Shown: one piece after another, positions 17,232-26,005 of the stretch
Position numbering within the stretch: the stretch's first letter is position 1
How the letters are laid out: each line of letters begins with the position of its first letter
Origin: Chrysochromulina tobinii
Lineage: Eukaryota > Haptophyta > Prymnesiales > Chrysochromulinaceae
Assembly: GCA_001275005.1 (NCBI GenBank)
Contig: JWZX01001537.1
Location: forward strand, 1-33,674
Length of the DNA: 33,674 bases
Direction of reading: 5' to 3'
Notes under the pieces: model-generated
Databases searched by the model: none
Told to the model about the DNA's origin: nothing
What the model saw: the letters and a program-made list of their open reading frames with translations, nothing else
Position numbers and translations under genes: made by a program

Positions 17232-19157
17232 ATGGATGACGACCACGAGGACGAAAACGACCCGTCCAACGGCATCATAGCGCAATCACTTCCGCCGGCG
17301 CCGGTGCCGAACGGCGTCAGTGACAGGCAGCTGCCGCCTGCTGCCGCCTCGCTTAGCTCTCTCAATCGCAGTCAGCACCAGTCAATGCGTCCGATGTTTG
17401 AGGTCATTGCACCGCACGGAGTCATTGTGCGCGAGAAAATTGAGACGGCGTCGCGAGAGGTTTGCACGCTACCTTACGGCTCCAAGGTGATTGTTGTCGA
17501 CGCGCGAAGGAATGGCGAGGGTGCCCACCGCGTGTGCATCAAACATCCTGGCGTTCAGAATTCGCTTGGCTGGATCACAGCAAAGAAGCAGGAACGTGGG
17601 GAGACGAATGTAATGATCAAGGAGATTACCGAAGAGGCCTCTCATTCGCATGAGCCCCCCGGCAGCCACCATCGTCTCGTAACGCCATTGTGGGCCAGCA
17701 CACCCCCTGCATCTGCCCGCGGGCCCAGCACAGGACGAGACCTCCCAGGCTCATCACGTGGCTCCGCACGCGGCTTAGGCTGGAGCATATTGCAGCCGTG
17801 GGGAGCTCGGGCAACGCCCTCGTCTGCAAGTGGTTCCCACTCTTCTCTCTCAGATAGTCGATACCTCGCTTCAGCTCGAGGCTATGGATCTGCAAGAGCC
17901 AGCAGCACCGGTTCCCTATCTGCTAGAGGGAACCTCCTCTCGCCGTCAAGTGTCATCTTCCACAGCAGCACGCCTGGCACGCCGGGTTTCACACGCCGAC
18001 AATTCATTATTGATGCCGCCAAGACGGCACGAGAGGCAGCAGAGGCCAGCTTTCGGGCGAGCAGGAGCGGTAATGCCCCCGGTTTCTTCACTGGAAGAAG
18101 CGCCTCGAGTGCATCGAGTGAGGAGCCGAAGGCCCCGCGAGCGGCACACTCTCCGAAGTTATCCTCGCCGGACAAGGCTAAACGCGGCGGCAAGGTGAAT
18201 TCTGCGTCGCTGCTGATTACGTCGGCCGCACTCGAGGGCATTGCAGTCAATCTGCAGCAGCAGGCCGACACTCTGGAGAAAGGATTTGGACTCGAGAAGA
18301 CGGTTGCTATCCTGCTGGGCGAGGTGCTCTCGGCGCGCAACGTCAAGTTGGCCCAAATGGTCAAGCAGTTGGCTAAAAATGGCGAGGACCCTATTTCAAA
18401 GATGGAATTTCGACAGCGTGTGCGCAAACTGCTTCCCAAGGTGGATACGATCAAGATCGATGCACTCTTTGTGGAGTGGGACAAGGATGGTGGCGGCTCT
18501 CTGGACGTGGACGAGCTCAAGGATGCCCTGAGACAATGTTGCGAGAGTGCAGCAAAATATGCGGAGCTGTCGGCGAACGCGCGTTCAAAGATCACGCGGC
18601 TGCAAGAGCGCATGGCGCAAGCGCGAGAAGCGGCAGCCGCCATGGCTGCCGTCGAAAACGCCAACGTGGAGATCGAAAGGATCTCCGCGATGGTGAACAC
18701 GAGCACTGAGTTCCGGCTAGGAACGTTGCTTTTGCAGAAAGCGTCCAGCTTGAAGATGTCCGACATCGTGCGAAAGTGGGATGCGAACGGTGATGGGAAG
18801 ATTGACCCCGACGAGTTCAGACTGAATGTGAAGAAGCTCGGTCTTGTCGCGCCCAATTTCGAGATTGACCGGTTGTTCAGGGACCTAGATGTCGACAATG
18901 GTGGCGACCTCGACGAAGACGAGGTCAAGCAAGGGTTCCGCGACCTGATGGAATCAGCATCAAGGGATGCAGCGCGCCAAAAGGAGCTGCGACAGACATT
19001 GTCTGCGCTCGTGAGTTCTGCACGCGCGTTGCAAGCCGAGCTCCGCAAGCGGAATCAGGAAGAAGAGGCAGCCGCCATTCAGGAAGAAAAGGAGGAGGCT
19101 GCAAGGCAGGCGAAGGTGGCCACGTCGGCGAAGGTCATGGCGAATGTGACTTGCTGA
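17232..19157 (+). CDS. EF-hand calcium-binding protein with N-terminal SH3-like region
   Basis: The gene encodes 641 aa, single exon; ATG 17232 has CCATGG context. Residues about 55-120 form a small beta-rich region (MFEVIAPHGVIVREK to LGWITAKK) resembling an SH3b-type fold; this is a weak call. A Ser/Ala/Gly-rich linker with repeated SARG motifs follows (about 150-310). The C-terminal half has two EF-hand pairs: a degenerate loop at about 382-393, canonical DKDGGGSLDVDE (417-428), DANGDGKIDPDE (517-528) and DVDNGGDLDEDE (553-564), the last three with all ligand positions occupied. An alpha-helical stretch rich in Ala, Arg and Glu separates the pairs, and a charged coiled coil ends the protein. 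It is probably a cytosolic or cytoskeletal calcium sensor; partner unknown. Confidence 0.78.
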   Translation: MDDDHEDENDPSNGIIAQSLPPAPVPNGVSDRQLPPAAASLSSLNRSQHQSMRPMFEVIAPHGVIVREKIETASREVCTLPYGSKVIVVDARRNGEGAHRVCIKHPGVQNSLGWITAKKQERGETNVMIKEITEEASHSHEPPGSHHRLVTPLWASTPPASARGPSTGRDLPGSSRGSARGLGWSILQPWGARATPSSASGSHSSLSDSRYLASARGYGSARASSTGSLSARGNLLSPSSVIFHSSTPGTPGFTRRQFIIDAAKTAREAAEASFRASRSGNAPGFFTGRSASSASSEEPKAPRAAHSPKLSSPDKAKRGGKVNSASLLITSAALEGIAVNLQQQADTLEKGFGLEKTVAILLGEVLSARNVKLAQMVKQLAKNGEDPISKMEFRQRVRKLLPKVDTIKIDALFVEWDKDGGGSLDVDELKDALRQCCESAAKYAELSANARSKITRLQERMAQAREAAAAMAAVENANVEIERISAMVNTSTEFRLGTLLLQKASSLKMSDIVRKWDANGDGKIDPDEFRLNVKKLGLVAPNFEIDRLFRDLDVDNGGDLDEDEVKQGFRDLMESASRDAARQKELRQTLSALVSSARALQAELRKRNQEEEAAAIQEEKEEAARQAKVATSAKVMANVTC

Positions 19158-19679
19158 GCACCCCAAGTCCTTGACAACCCGCGAGACTCTTTCTCAGTCC
19201 CACACACCGGACAGTCTTATTAGGCCGGTGTTCGGGATTGGACTTTTACTCATAGAGGATAGACTCAGCTGCGTAGCCGCGTACAAGGTACGCTACTAAT
19301 CTAGTAGACTTGCCCACGTCTTATCGACGTCTACTCGTATTTAACATGTCGGTACACGCGCTGTGAACAGGAGGTGAAGATTCAAGATACAGCCGGCAGT
19401 ACCTCGCACTTGCGACTACCGCGCCTGTCGAGTAGGAAATTCCTAAACACCTCGCCTCTCATTCACAAGTGAAGAGACAAGCAAGCAAGCTAATTAGTCG
19501 AAACACACTGAAGAGTCAAGCGAAGCGGCATTGCCCGTGCGTCAAACAGTGTGCCTGTGGGGAAAGACGTGTTTACTCGTCACGCCGCCGCCGCCCGCCC
19601 AAGGCCCAAGCCACCCGCATCAACGCTGCGAGCTCTCGCGTGCTCCGCCCAAGGGCCAAGCCACCTTTGCGCTTGCGCA
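19158..19679. promoter_or_regulatory. spacer before the ABCG gene with imperfect 21-bp repeat
   Basis: This 522-bp spacer separates two plus-strand genes. A 21-bp segment containing CGCCCAAGG.CCAAGCCACC is present at 19595-19615 and 19645-19665 (20 of 21 identical), 15-85 bp before the chosen ATG. The frame is open through both copies, so the true start could lie further upstream. Confidence 0.45.
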
Positions 19680-21845
19680 ATGCGTCAGATTTCTTCTTTC
19701 CTCGTCGCCATTGCGGCTGTCGCCGGGCGGCTTGCGTCGCCGAACGACTTGGGTGCGCGGCGTTCGGCTGAGGCGGCACCCCAGCAGCCAACTCTCCTTC
19801 GCGGCGGTGGCAGCGTGCACTCTCCTTTTCGATTGAAGGGATCCCGTTCTGCGTCCGTAATAGAAGGCGTCGACCTCTCCTTTTCGGACCTGTCCTTTAC
19901 GGTCAAGGACGGCATGAAGACCATCCTTTTCAATTGCAGCGGGCACGCCACACGCGGGCGGTTGCTCGCCATCATGGGACCTTCGGGTGGCGGCAAGACC
20001 ACGTTGCTCAATGCTCTCTCAGGCAACGTGAAAGCTAGCAAAGGCGCGTCGCTGAAGGGCACGTTGCTCTGCAATGGTGAGCAGTGCGGCGGCGCATCTC
20101 AGGTGCCAGGGCTGCGCATGGCCTTCGTGCAGCAAGAGGATACCTTTTACACGCAGATGACTGTGCGCGAGACCTTGCTGTTTGCCGCACGGCTGCGCCT
20201 GCCCAGCAGTGTGTCTCTCATAGAGAAGGAGCGTCGCGTGGACGACATCATCGCCAAGCTGTCGCTCGTCAAGGCGGCAGGCACGATCATCGGCGATGTC
20301 AAGCGGCGCGGTATCTCGGGCGGCGAGCGCAAGCGCCTCGCCATCGGGTGCGAGTCGCTTGATTGCCACTGATGGCCATTGATTACCACTGATGACCTCC
20401 CTTGATGGCGCGGGCCAGGTGCGAGCTGCTATCAGACCCGCAGCTTCTTTTTTTGGACGAGCCCACGAGTGGACTGGACTCATTCCAGGCGCAACAGGTG
20501 GTGCAGTCCCTCAAGGCTTTGGCCGACGAGGGGTGCACGGTGGTCATGTCGATCCACCAGCCGCGCGGCTCCATCTACAACCTCTTCGACGACCTTCTCC
20601 TCCTCTCCGAAGGACGCGTCATGTACGACGGCACCGCCGCGGGCGCAGCTGCCTATTTCGGCAGCCTTGGCCATCTTTGTCCGGCGGGCATCAACGCGGG
20701 CGAGTTTGTCGTCGACTTGGTCTCGGTGCCATACGGCAGCAAGGACGAGGAGGGCGAGGCACATCGGCGTATCCTCGAGTTGGCAGCTGCCGCCAAGCAG
20801 CAGGCGGCGAATGGTGGCCTCCGGTTTGGTCGACGCGCCAGTGCCCGAGACGCCGTAGCGAGCACTGGCGAGGCGGCGAGCGGCAACGCCCGGTGGCGCC
20901 GTAGTGGGCAGGTGCAGGCAGGCTCGCGCTGGACGCAGTTTCGTCTTCTCTTCCGTCGCGCGTGGAAGGAAGTCTCTCGATCCAAGGCCGCCTTCTTGAT
21001 CAAAGCGTCACAGCAGTTGATGATTGCCCTCATCTACGGAGGCATCTACTCCCTCGGACGTACGCAGAGCTCGATCCAGGACCGTTTCGGCCTGCTCTCG
21101 CTCGTGGCCATCGGTGCGGGCAATCTCGCCATCGCGAGCACCATCCGGACCTTTCCAAAAGAAAAGGCCATCGTGGCAAGCGAGCGTTCAAAAGGCATGT
21201 ACACTGTCGCGCCTTACTTCCTCTCAAAGGTGCTCCGCTGATCCTCCTGATTCCTCTCATTCCTTCCGATTCCTTCTGATTCCTTCTGATGGCTTCCTCT
21301 CGAAGGTCGTCGCCGAGGCGCCAGTCTCGGCGCTCATCTCGGCGCTCGGCGGCGTGGCGCTCTATCCGCTCGTGGGACTCAACCCGCAGCCGGGCAAGTT
21401 TCGCAACTTTCTGATGACGCTCGTACTCGAAGGTTTCGCCTCGGGCGCGCTCGGCCTCCTACTGGGCGCCGCCGCTCCCACGACTGACGTGGCTCTCGCC
21501 ATGTTCCCACCGATCCTCGTGCTCATGATCATCTTCAACGGCTTCAACCTGGCCGAGGAGAACACGCCTAAAGTGCTCCGCTGGCTGCCCAAGGCTTCTT
21601 TCATCCGCTGGTGCTCTGAGGGTCTCGCTGTGAACGAGTTCACCGGCCTCACCTTCTCGTGCGAGGGGAGCCGCGGGCCTTGCGCGCAGACTGGCGAGCA
21701 GGCGCTCGAGCGGGTTTCGTTCCAAAAATCGACGGTCCGGCACGCGGCCATGATGCAGAGCCGGATCATCGGCGCGTGCTACGGCCTCACGTTACTCATG
21801 CTTCAGCGCAACAGGCCCAAGTTCCTGAGTGTGACGCCTGCGTGA
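19680..21845 (+). CDS. ABCG (white/WBC) half-transporter
   Basis: Exons are 19680-20347, 20419-21229 and 21306-21845, 672 aa. The nucleotide-binding domain comes first, as in the ABCG subfamily: Walker A GPSGGGKTT, Q-loop FVQQED, signature ISGGERKRL, Walker B LLFLDEPTSGLDS and H-loop SIHQPR. A linker and a six-helix domain follow, with ABCG-typical features (FPKEKAIVASERSKGMY before helix 3, NGFNL at the end of helix 5, and a Cys-containing external loop SCEGSRGPC). ATG 19680 yields a hydrophobic leader MRQISSFLVAIAAVAG that might be a signal sequence. Half-transporters work as dimers and export lipids, sterols or xenobiotics; the substrate is unknown. Both introns are family B introner-like elements; the first falls right after ISGGERKRLAIG. 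Confidence 0.9.
20348..20418 (+). other. intron, introner family B, CTGAT/TTGAT array
   Basis: This is a 71-nt GT-AG intron in phase 2. Its start (GTGCGAGTCGCT) matches the next exon start (GTGCGAGCTGCT) at 10 of 12 positions, the first seven identical. The core has five CTGAT/TTGAT motifs spaced about 10 bp apart (TTGATTGCCACTGATGGCC). Splicing yields AIGCELLSDPQLLFLDEP, the expected family sequence. Confidence 0.85.
21230..21305 (+). other. intron, introner family B, mirrored duplication
   Basis: This is a 76-nt GT-AG intron in phase 0. Here the last bases of the intron (CTTCCTCTCGAAG, 21293-21305) duplicate the last bases of the upstream exon (CTTCCTCTCAAAG, 21217-21229) with one mismatch. 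The duplicated copy therefore supplies the acceptor and the element supplies the donor. The core is a CTGATTCCTT-type decamer array. Confidence 0.85.
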
Positions 21846-22413
21846 ATGTAGGCTTGAAGGGCGGCACGATTGCTTTCACAGCGAGCCTTCACAGGCCACG
21901 CTGTGTCGCAGAGCTGGTGCCGTTGGATAGATGAACAGGCGCGCGCGCGCGCGTCCTTCACGGCGAAGGCATATCGCGGGCAGCCACGCAAGCATTCAAA
22001 CTCCACGAGCACTTGCGACTTGCCACCCCACGCTACGCCGAGGTACTATCCGCGGTAACTCCTTCTAGAACACACGTCCGGTGTCTCGCGGTGTGAGACG
22101 AGAGACGCTGTCGGAATCTGAATCGGCGTATTTCCGGACTTTGCACTTTCGTTGTATTTCCTTTACTCTTTGTGGTACGTTCATACGACATACGTGCGCA
22201 TGCAATGGACTTGTGGCGCGCGCACAAATCACCCTTCGGGGACCCCGGAAAACACGAACGATCTGTGGCCCACACGGCGCTGACTGACGAGACGTGAGTG
22301 GACCGGACCGGACTGTAGCTCCGGCTACGCTCTAGCTGGTGGCGCCGGTTTCTTCTCGACTCTCGAGTCTCGTCTCAGCTGATGTGCTCCGGCACGCAAT
22401 TGCCTCTCAGGGC
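21846..22413. other. convergent intergenic region with (GC)n run
   Basis: This 568-bp spacer lies between convergent genes and should hold 3' UTRs. A GC dinucleotide run spans about 21939-21953. No gene or stable repeat was recognised. Confidence 0.45.
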
Positions 22414-23580
22414 TCAGCCCTCCTCGTTCGTTCCAACGTGCGGCTCAACCTCGCGCGCCCAGCGGCTCATGCGCCGGCCTCGGCTGCCTCGGCCGCCTCC
22501 TCGGCGGCGGGCGCGAGGTCGCGCGACAAGGGGCGTAGTCGAGGCAAGGTACTCGGCGGGCGGATCGCCGAGGTTGCGGTCACAGCGACCCCAGTGCGGC
22601 ACGAGCTTGCCCTCGCGCGCCATGCGTTGCAGAGCGTCCGCCTGCGCCGAGAAGTTGTGGAAGCCTCCCGAGACGCGGGGGTTGTGCAAAAAGTCAGACT
22701 GGTTGAGACCCGCGGAGCCGGCGGTGGGCCCGCAGTCATAGTAGTGGTAGCACACATCCTCGCATGAACCGTTGCCAAAGCCGTACAGGTGCACCTCGTC
22801 GCACAGCTGCTGCGCGAATGCGACCGCCGTCATGCCGGTCGAGAGAGTCTTCTGATTGGCCACGCCAGGGAAGTACGTTCGGCGCACCTCGTCGATGAGC
22901 ACCGGACTGATCAGGTACGAGGCCGACCACGGATGCGCGAAGACCTGGCGAAGCCGCTCGGCGCGGCAGCGCCCCATGTTGCTCGAGGGCGTGTGGCACG
23001 AGACTGCCAGCAGCGGCCGCTGCGGGATGCCGCTCATGTCATCGTTCTCGCCGTGCCCTTTCGGCGGCTTGAGCCAGAAGCGCGGGTAGTGGCTCAGGTA
23101 GCCGTAGCCCTCCATCGTGAGCACGCGCCAAGTTGTGCGCGCACCCACGTCGGCCACCCACGTCGGCCCGTGCGAGTGCGGCGCGTGCTTCTGACGCACC
23201 GCCATCGGCCCGTCCGGAGCAAAGTTGACGCGGATCACCGCCTCGTGTGAGTCGATCTCGCGCCCAAGCCGCGCTCCAAGCAGCGTGCCGCTCGCGCCCA
23301 CAAGCGCACACGTCTTGTAGTGGCACGTCGCCGGATCGCGCAGCTCGCGCAGCATCTTGAGCGCGCTCGACGCGCCCTCGCCGCGGCACATAGGGCGGAA
23401 GCCATAAGGCGGGTCCTTTGCGCACAGGCGCTTCTCGTCGGCGTGCTGGACCAAGGCGGCGGCCCCGCCGGCGGGTTTGGCGCACACGCCGGGTGCGTCA
23501 GGCTGCCAGCAATTGCCGTCGGAGTCCTCGAAGTGGCATGGTATGGAGTCGGGCGGTGCCGGGCGAAAGACGCGAGGCAT
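22414..23580 (-). CDS. GT29 family sialyltransferase-like glycosyltransferase
   Basis: The gene encodes about 388 aa from ATG 23580. Sialylmotif L is at 91-122 (CALVGASGTLLG, then GREIDSHEAVIRVNFAP); motif S at 245-269 (LSTGMTAVAFAQQLCDEV, then YGFG); motif III HYYD at 279-282; and the VS motif with HNF at 308-310, containing the catalytic histidine. These define CAZy GT29, Golgi enzymes that use CMP-sialic acid; in algae and plants the donor may be CMP-Kdn, CMP-Kdo or similar. Motif L reads VGASG where the family has VGNSG. No N-terminal membrane anchor is found; the open frame extends upstream only with non-ATG codons and lacks a hydrophobic helix, so a 5' exon encoding the anchor may lie in 23600-24480. 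The C-terminal tail is Arg/Gly-rich. Confidence 0.8.
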   Translation of the reverse strand: MPRVFRPAPPDSIPCHFEDSDGNCWQPDAPGVCAKPAGGAAALVQHADEKRLCAKDPPYGFRPMCRGEGASSALKMLRELRDPATCHYKTCALVGASGTLLGARLGREIDSHEAVIRVNFAPDGPMAVRQKHAPHSHGPTWVADVGARTTWRVLTMEGYGYLSHYPRFWLKPPKGHGENDDMSGIPQRPLLAVSCHTPSSNMGRCRAERLRQVFAHPWSASYLISPVLIDEVRRTYFPGVANQKTLSTGMTAVAFAQQLCDEVHLYGFGNGSCEDVCYHYYDCGPTAGSAGLNQSDFLHNPRVSGGFHNFSAQADALQRMAREGKLVPHWGRCDRNLGDPPAEYLASTTPLVARPRARRRGGGRGSRGRRMSRWAREVEPHVGTNEEG

Positions 23581-24481
23581 TTCAGTGTCGTACACGGGGA
23601 CTGACCTTTTGACTCGTGTGAACCCGTTTTTTCTCACGAAAAGCCTGGCTTCGCAGACTGTGGCGTCTTTTGACACGGAGCGGCGTCTTTGGGAAATTCT
23701 TTTTCCGAGAGTCTGACCTGCGGCCTCGAGTCTTCGGATCGGAGACACATATGAGACATGGTAGAAGCGATCTGGTTCTAAGGTACTGGAAAGCAAGACG
23801 ACCGAGCCGCGAGCGTACTACGGTAACGCGCTTCGTCGTTCGTCGCGTGTTTGGTTGTGTAATAAAGCGTGAAGCTACGGTTTTGGACAGTTATTGAACT
23901 CTGTTCACTTCTCGACATTTACCGATTTTTAGTCGAATATACATGTACATGTATACAAGGTGAATGGTGATGTTACATTCTTACAAGGGGTTTAATCGCA
24001 TTCTCACCAACAGATACTGTAGTCGAGTCGATAGTCGAGTTCATGAGATAGTTACAGGGAGCACCGCCTTCGAGCGCACCTCATACAACAGACAGAAGTG
24101 ACAAGTGAGACAAGCCAGATTACACATTGCACACACGCCTAGCCGACACACGGCGCGAGCAAGCCTCGATCGGTACTCGATCGGGGGCCGGACTCGAGAC
24201 TGCACACACACACACACAGACAGCCAGACTTCATTGAGAGTTCAGCTCACTCCTTTTTCCTTCACTGGATCTCGCACAGCTCACGAGAACGCCTCGCGCC
24301 TACTTGAAGATGGCGGTGGACGCTCGTTCCAAATTTGGATCTGTCTCTGTTAGAGCGCTCGGCCAAAATAAGTCCAACGAGGCTGGGGCGACGACGCTCG
24401 AGCGAAGCAGCGTGCATCTTCGCTGCAAGCAGCTCATCGTCGCCGTCGTCAAGTCGCGCCGCCGTGATTCTCACCCGGGTC
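23581..24481. other. spacer between GT29 and sulfotransferase-like genes
   Basis: This 901-bp region is more AT-rich around 23860-24010. It carries an 18-bp perfect palindrome (23938-23955) and a CA dinucleotide run (about 24203-24218). It should include the GT29 promoter and possibly a missed first exon. No complete gene was recognised. Confidence 0.45.
23938..23955. repeat. 18-bp perfect palindrome
   Basis: TATACATGTACATGTATA is its own reverse complement and lies in a locally AT-rich part of the GT29 upstream region. It could be a protein-binding dyad or a chance low-complexity palindrome. Confidence 0.7.
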
Positions 24482-26005
24482 CTAGTTATGATGATCTTCG
24501 CCGACCTTCTCCACCCGGGCGAAGATGCCCTCAGGGAGCGTTGGGTCCTTGACCTGGATCTCGAAAATGGCGTACGGGGTGTCGGCGCAACTCTGTTCCT
24601 GCTGCTTCGAGTTCTGCGTGTCCACTTCGTGCTTCCTTGCCGGCTTGGCTGCGAGAGCAACCGGCTTTGCAGCAGCCGTCTTTGCAGGCGGCAGTGAGAC
24701 CTTGTGAGGACCGTCCGCCAACAAGATCGTCGCGCCCTTCCCGGCCATCGGCTCGGAGTCCAGGCCGACCAGCGCCAGAGCGTCATTCAGGCACTTTTCG
24801 GCCGCCGGCATTTCCGTCCAGCACGTCTCGATCTGCTTCTTGTCATCGACGTAGGCATTCGACACGTCTTGGAACTCGCTCGAAGAGCGCTGGAGGTTGC
24901 AGTCGAACTGGGTACCCGGGGGGCTGAACTGGCGGAACACGTCGAACTGCCTGTCCACTTCGTTGCGCATGATCTTGTACATGGAGACCTTCGGGTGGGC
25001 TTGCATATCGGTGAGAGCCTTCGTCCACGCATCCATCGCCTTCGCGTTCCGCGCCGCCGTGCATGCCGACGGCGCATCGTCCTTGGACTCCTGCCACGCC
25101 GTGTTGGCGTTGACGAACTGCGGGAAGAACTGCATGGCGATCGTGCACTCCGAGGGGGGGCACACGTCCGCGGGCACGCCCTGGCAGACGAGATCGCGGA
25201 TGCGGACGAAGTAATCGGCGATGTTGTACTTCAGACCTTGGTAGATTGGCGAAACGGGGCCTGCCAGAGCAGAGGGCGTCACGCTGAGCGGCTTTTTCGT
25301 GCTCGTCGTCAGCTTGAGGATCTTCGCCTTCAGCTGCGGGTTATCGTCGTTCATGAGGACTTTCGGCGAGTCCGAGTTGAAGACAGCATCCGGCATCGGA
25401 ACGTCTGCGCACTCGGGAAGCTCGTTCGTCGACGACCAAATCATGCTGCTGTACGAGAACGGCGTCTCGACGTCGTACACGCACGGGTGCGTGTTGAGCG
25501 CCTTTCCAAACTCCGCCGTGTGGGCTCCGTGGTCAGAGATGACGACGAGCACCTGCGAGCGCACCGCCGGTTTCACGGCCGCTGCCGGTGTTGGTCTCGC
25601 GGTCGCCATCGGCGCCGGCGTAGGCTTCTTGACCGCAAGGGGCGCGGGCTTGGCCACATACGGAGCGGGCTTGGCCGCGAGCGGCGCCGGCTTGGCCACA
25701 TACGGAGCGGGTTTGACCGCGAGCGGTGCCGGCTTGGCCACATACGGAGCGGGTTTGGCCGCGAGCGGCGCCGGCTTGGCAACGGGCTTGGCTGCGACGG
25801 GAGTCGGAAGGACCCCCGTAAACTGCACAGGGTCCGGGTGGTGCACGCGCTCCATGTACTGCTTCGCGCCATCACGCCAGTTGATCTCGGGGTGCGCGTC
25901 GAAGTACGCCTCTGGCCCCAGGTTCTGAAGTACTTCGCTTTGAAGATTGCTTTTCTCAAGTGGCACGCCGAGGACTGCGAGAATTGTGACCGCGACGACG
26001 AGCAT
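24482..26005 (-). CDS. secreted sulfotransferase-like protein with KPAP repeats
   Basis: The gene encodes 507 aa, single exon, from ATG 26005. MLVVAVTILAVLGVPL is a likely signal peptide or anchor. Residues about 68-130 are a Lys/Pro/Ala linker of 14-residue repeats. The following domain opens with VLVVISDHGAHTAEFGKAL then NTHPCVYDVETPFSY, which has the layout of NodH-like/carbohydrate sulfotransferases (strand, PAPS-binding loop, helix, hP.v...E.f), but the usual RSGSS/T loop is replaced by DHGAHT. Cys-rich segments (CQGVPADVCPPSEC) suggest a lumenal or extracellular location with disulfides. A second Ala/Lys/Pro linker precedes the C-terminus. The family call is tentative; alternatively it is a lineage-specific secreted protein. 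It lies in tandem with the GT29 gene on the same strand. Confidence 0.45.
   Translation of the reverse strand: MLVVAVTILAVLGVPLEKSNLQSEVLQNLGPEAYFDAHPEINWRDGAKQYMERVHHPDPVQFTGVLPTPVAAKPVAKPAPLAAKPAPYVAKPAPLAVKPAPYVAKPAPLAAKPAPYVAKPAPLAVKKPTPAPMATARPTPAAAVKPAVRSQVLVVISDHGAHTAEFGKALNTHPCVYDVETPFSYSSMIWSSTNELPECADVPMPDAVFNSDSPKVLMNDDNPQLKAKILKLTTSTKKPLSVTPSALAGPVSPIYQGLKYNIADYFVRIRDLVCQGVPADVCPPSECTIAMQFFPQFVNANTAWQESKDDAPSACTAARNAKAMDAWTKALTDMQAHPKVSMYKIMRNEVDRQFDVFRQFSPPGTQFDCNLQRSSSEFQDVSNAYVDDKKQIETCWTEMPAAEKCLNDALALVGLDSEPMAGKGATILLADGPHKVSLPPAKTAAAKPVALAAKPARKHEVDTQNSKQQEQSCADTPYAIFEIQVKDPTLPEGIFARVEKVGEDHHN
25647..25772 (-). repeat. 42-bp tandem repeat encoding KPAP units
   Basis: Three near-identical 42-bp copies, with partial units on both sides, encode a 14-residue PAPLAxKPAPYVAK unit. 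The linker resembles the Pro/Lys spacers between a membrane anchor and a catalytic domain in secreted enzymes. Confidence 0.85.

Noticed and set aside
17882-19048. 388-codon open frame on the minus strand
   Set aside because: It is the antisense shadow of the EF-hand gene; its Ser/Arg/Leu composition mirrors the helical coding strand.
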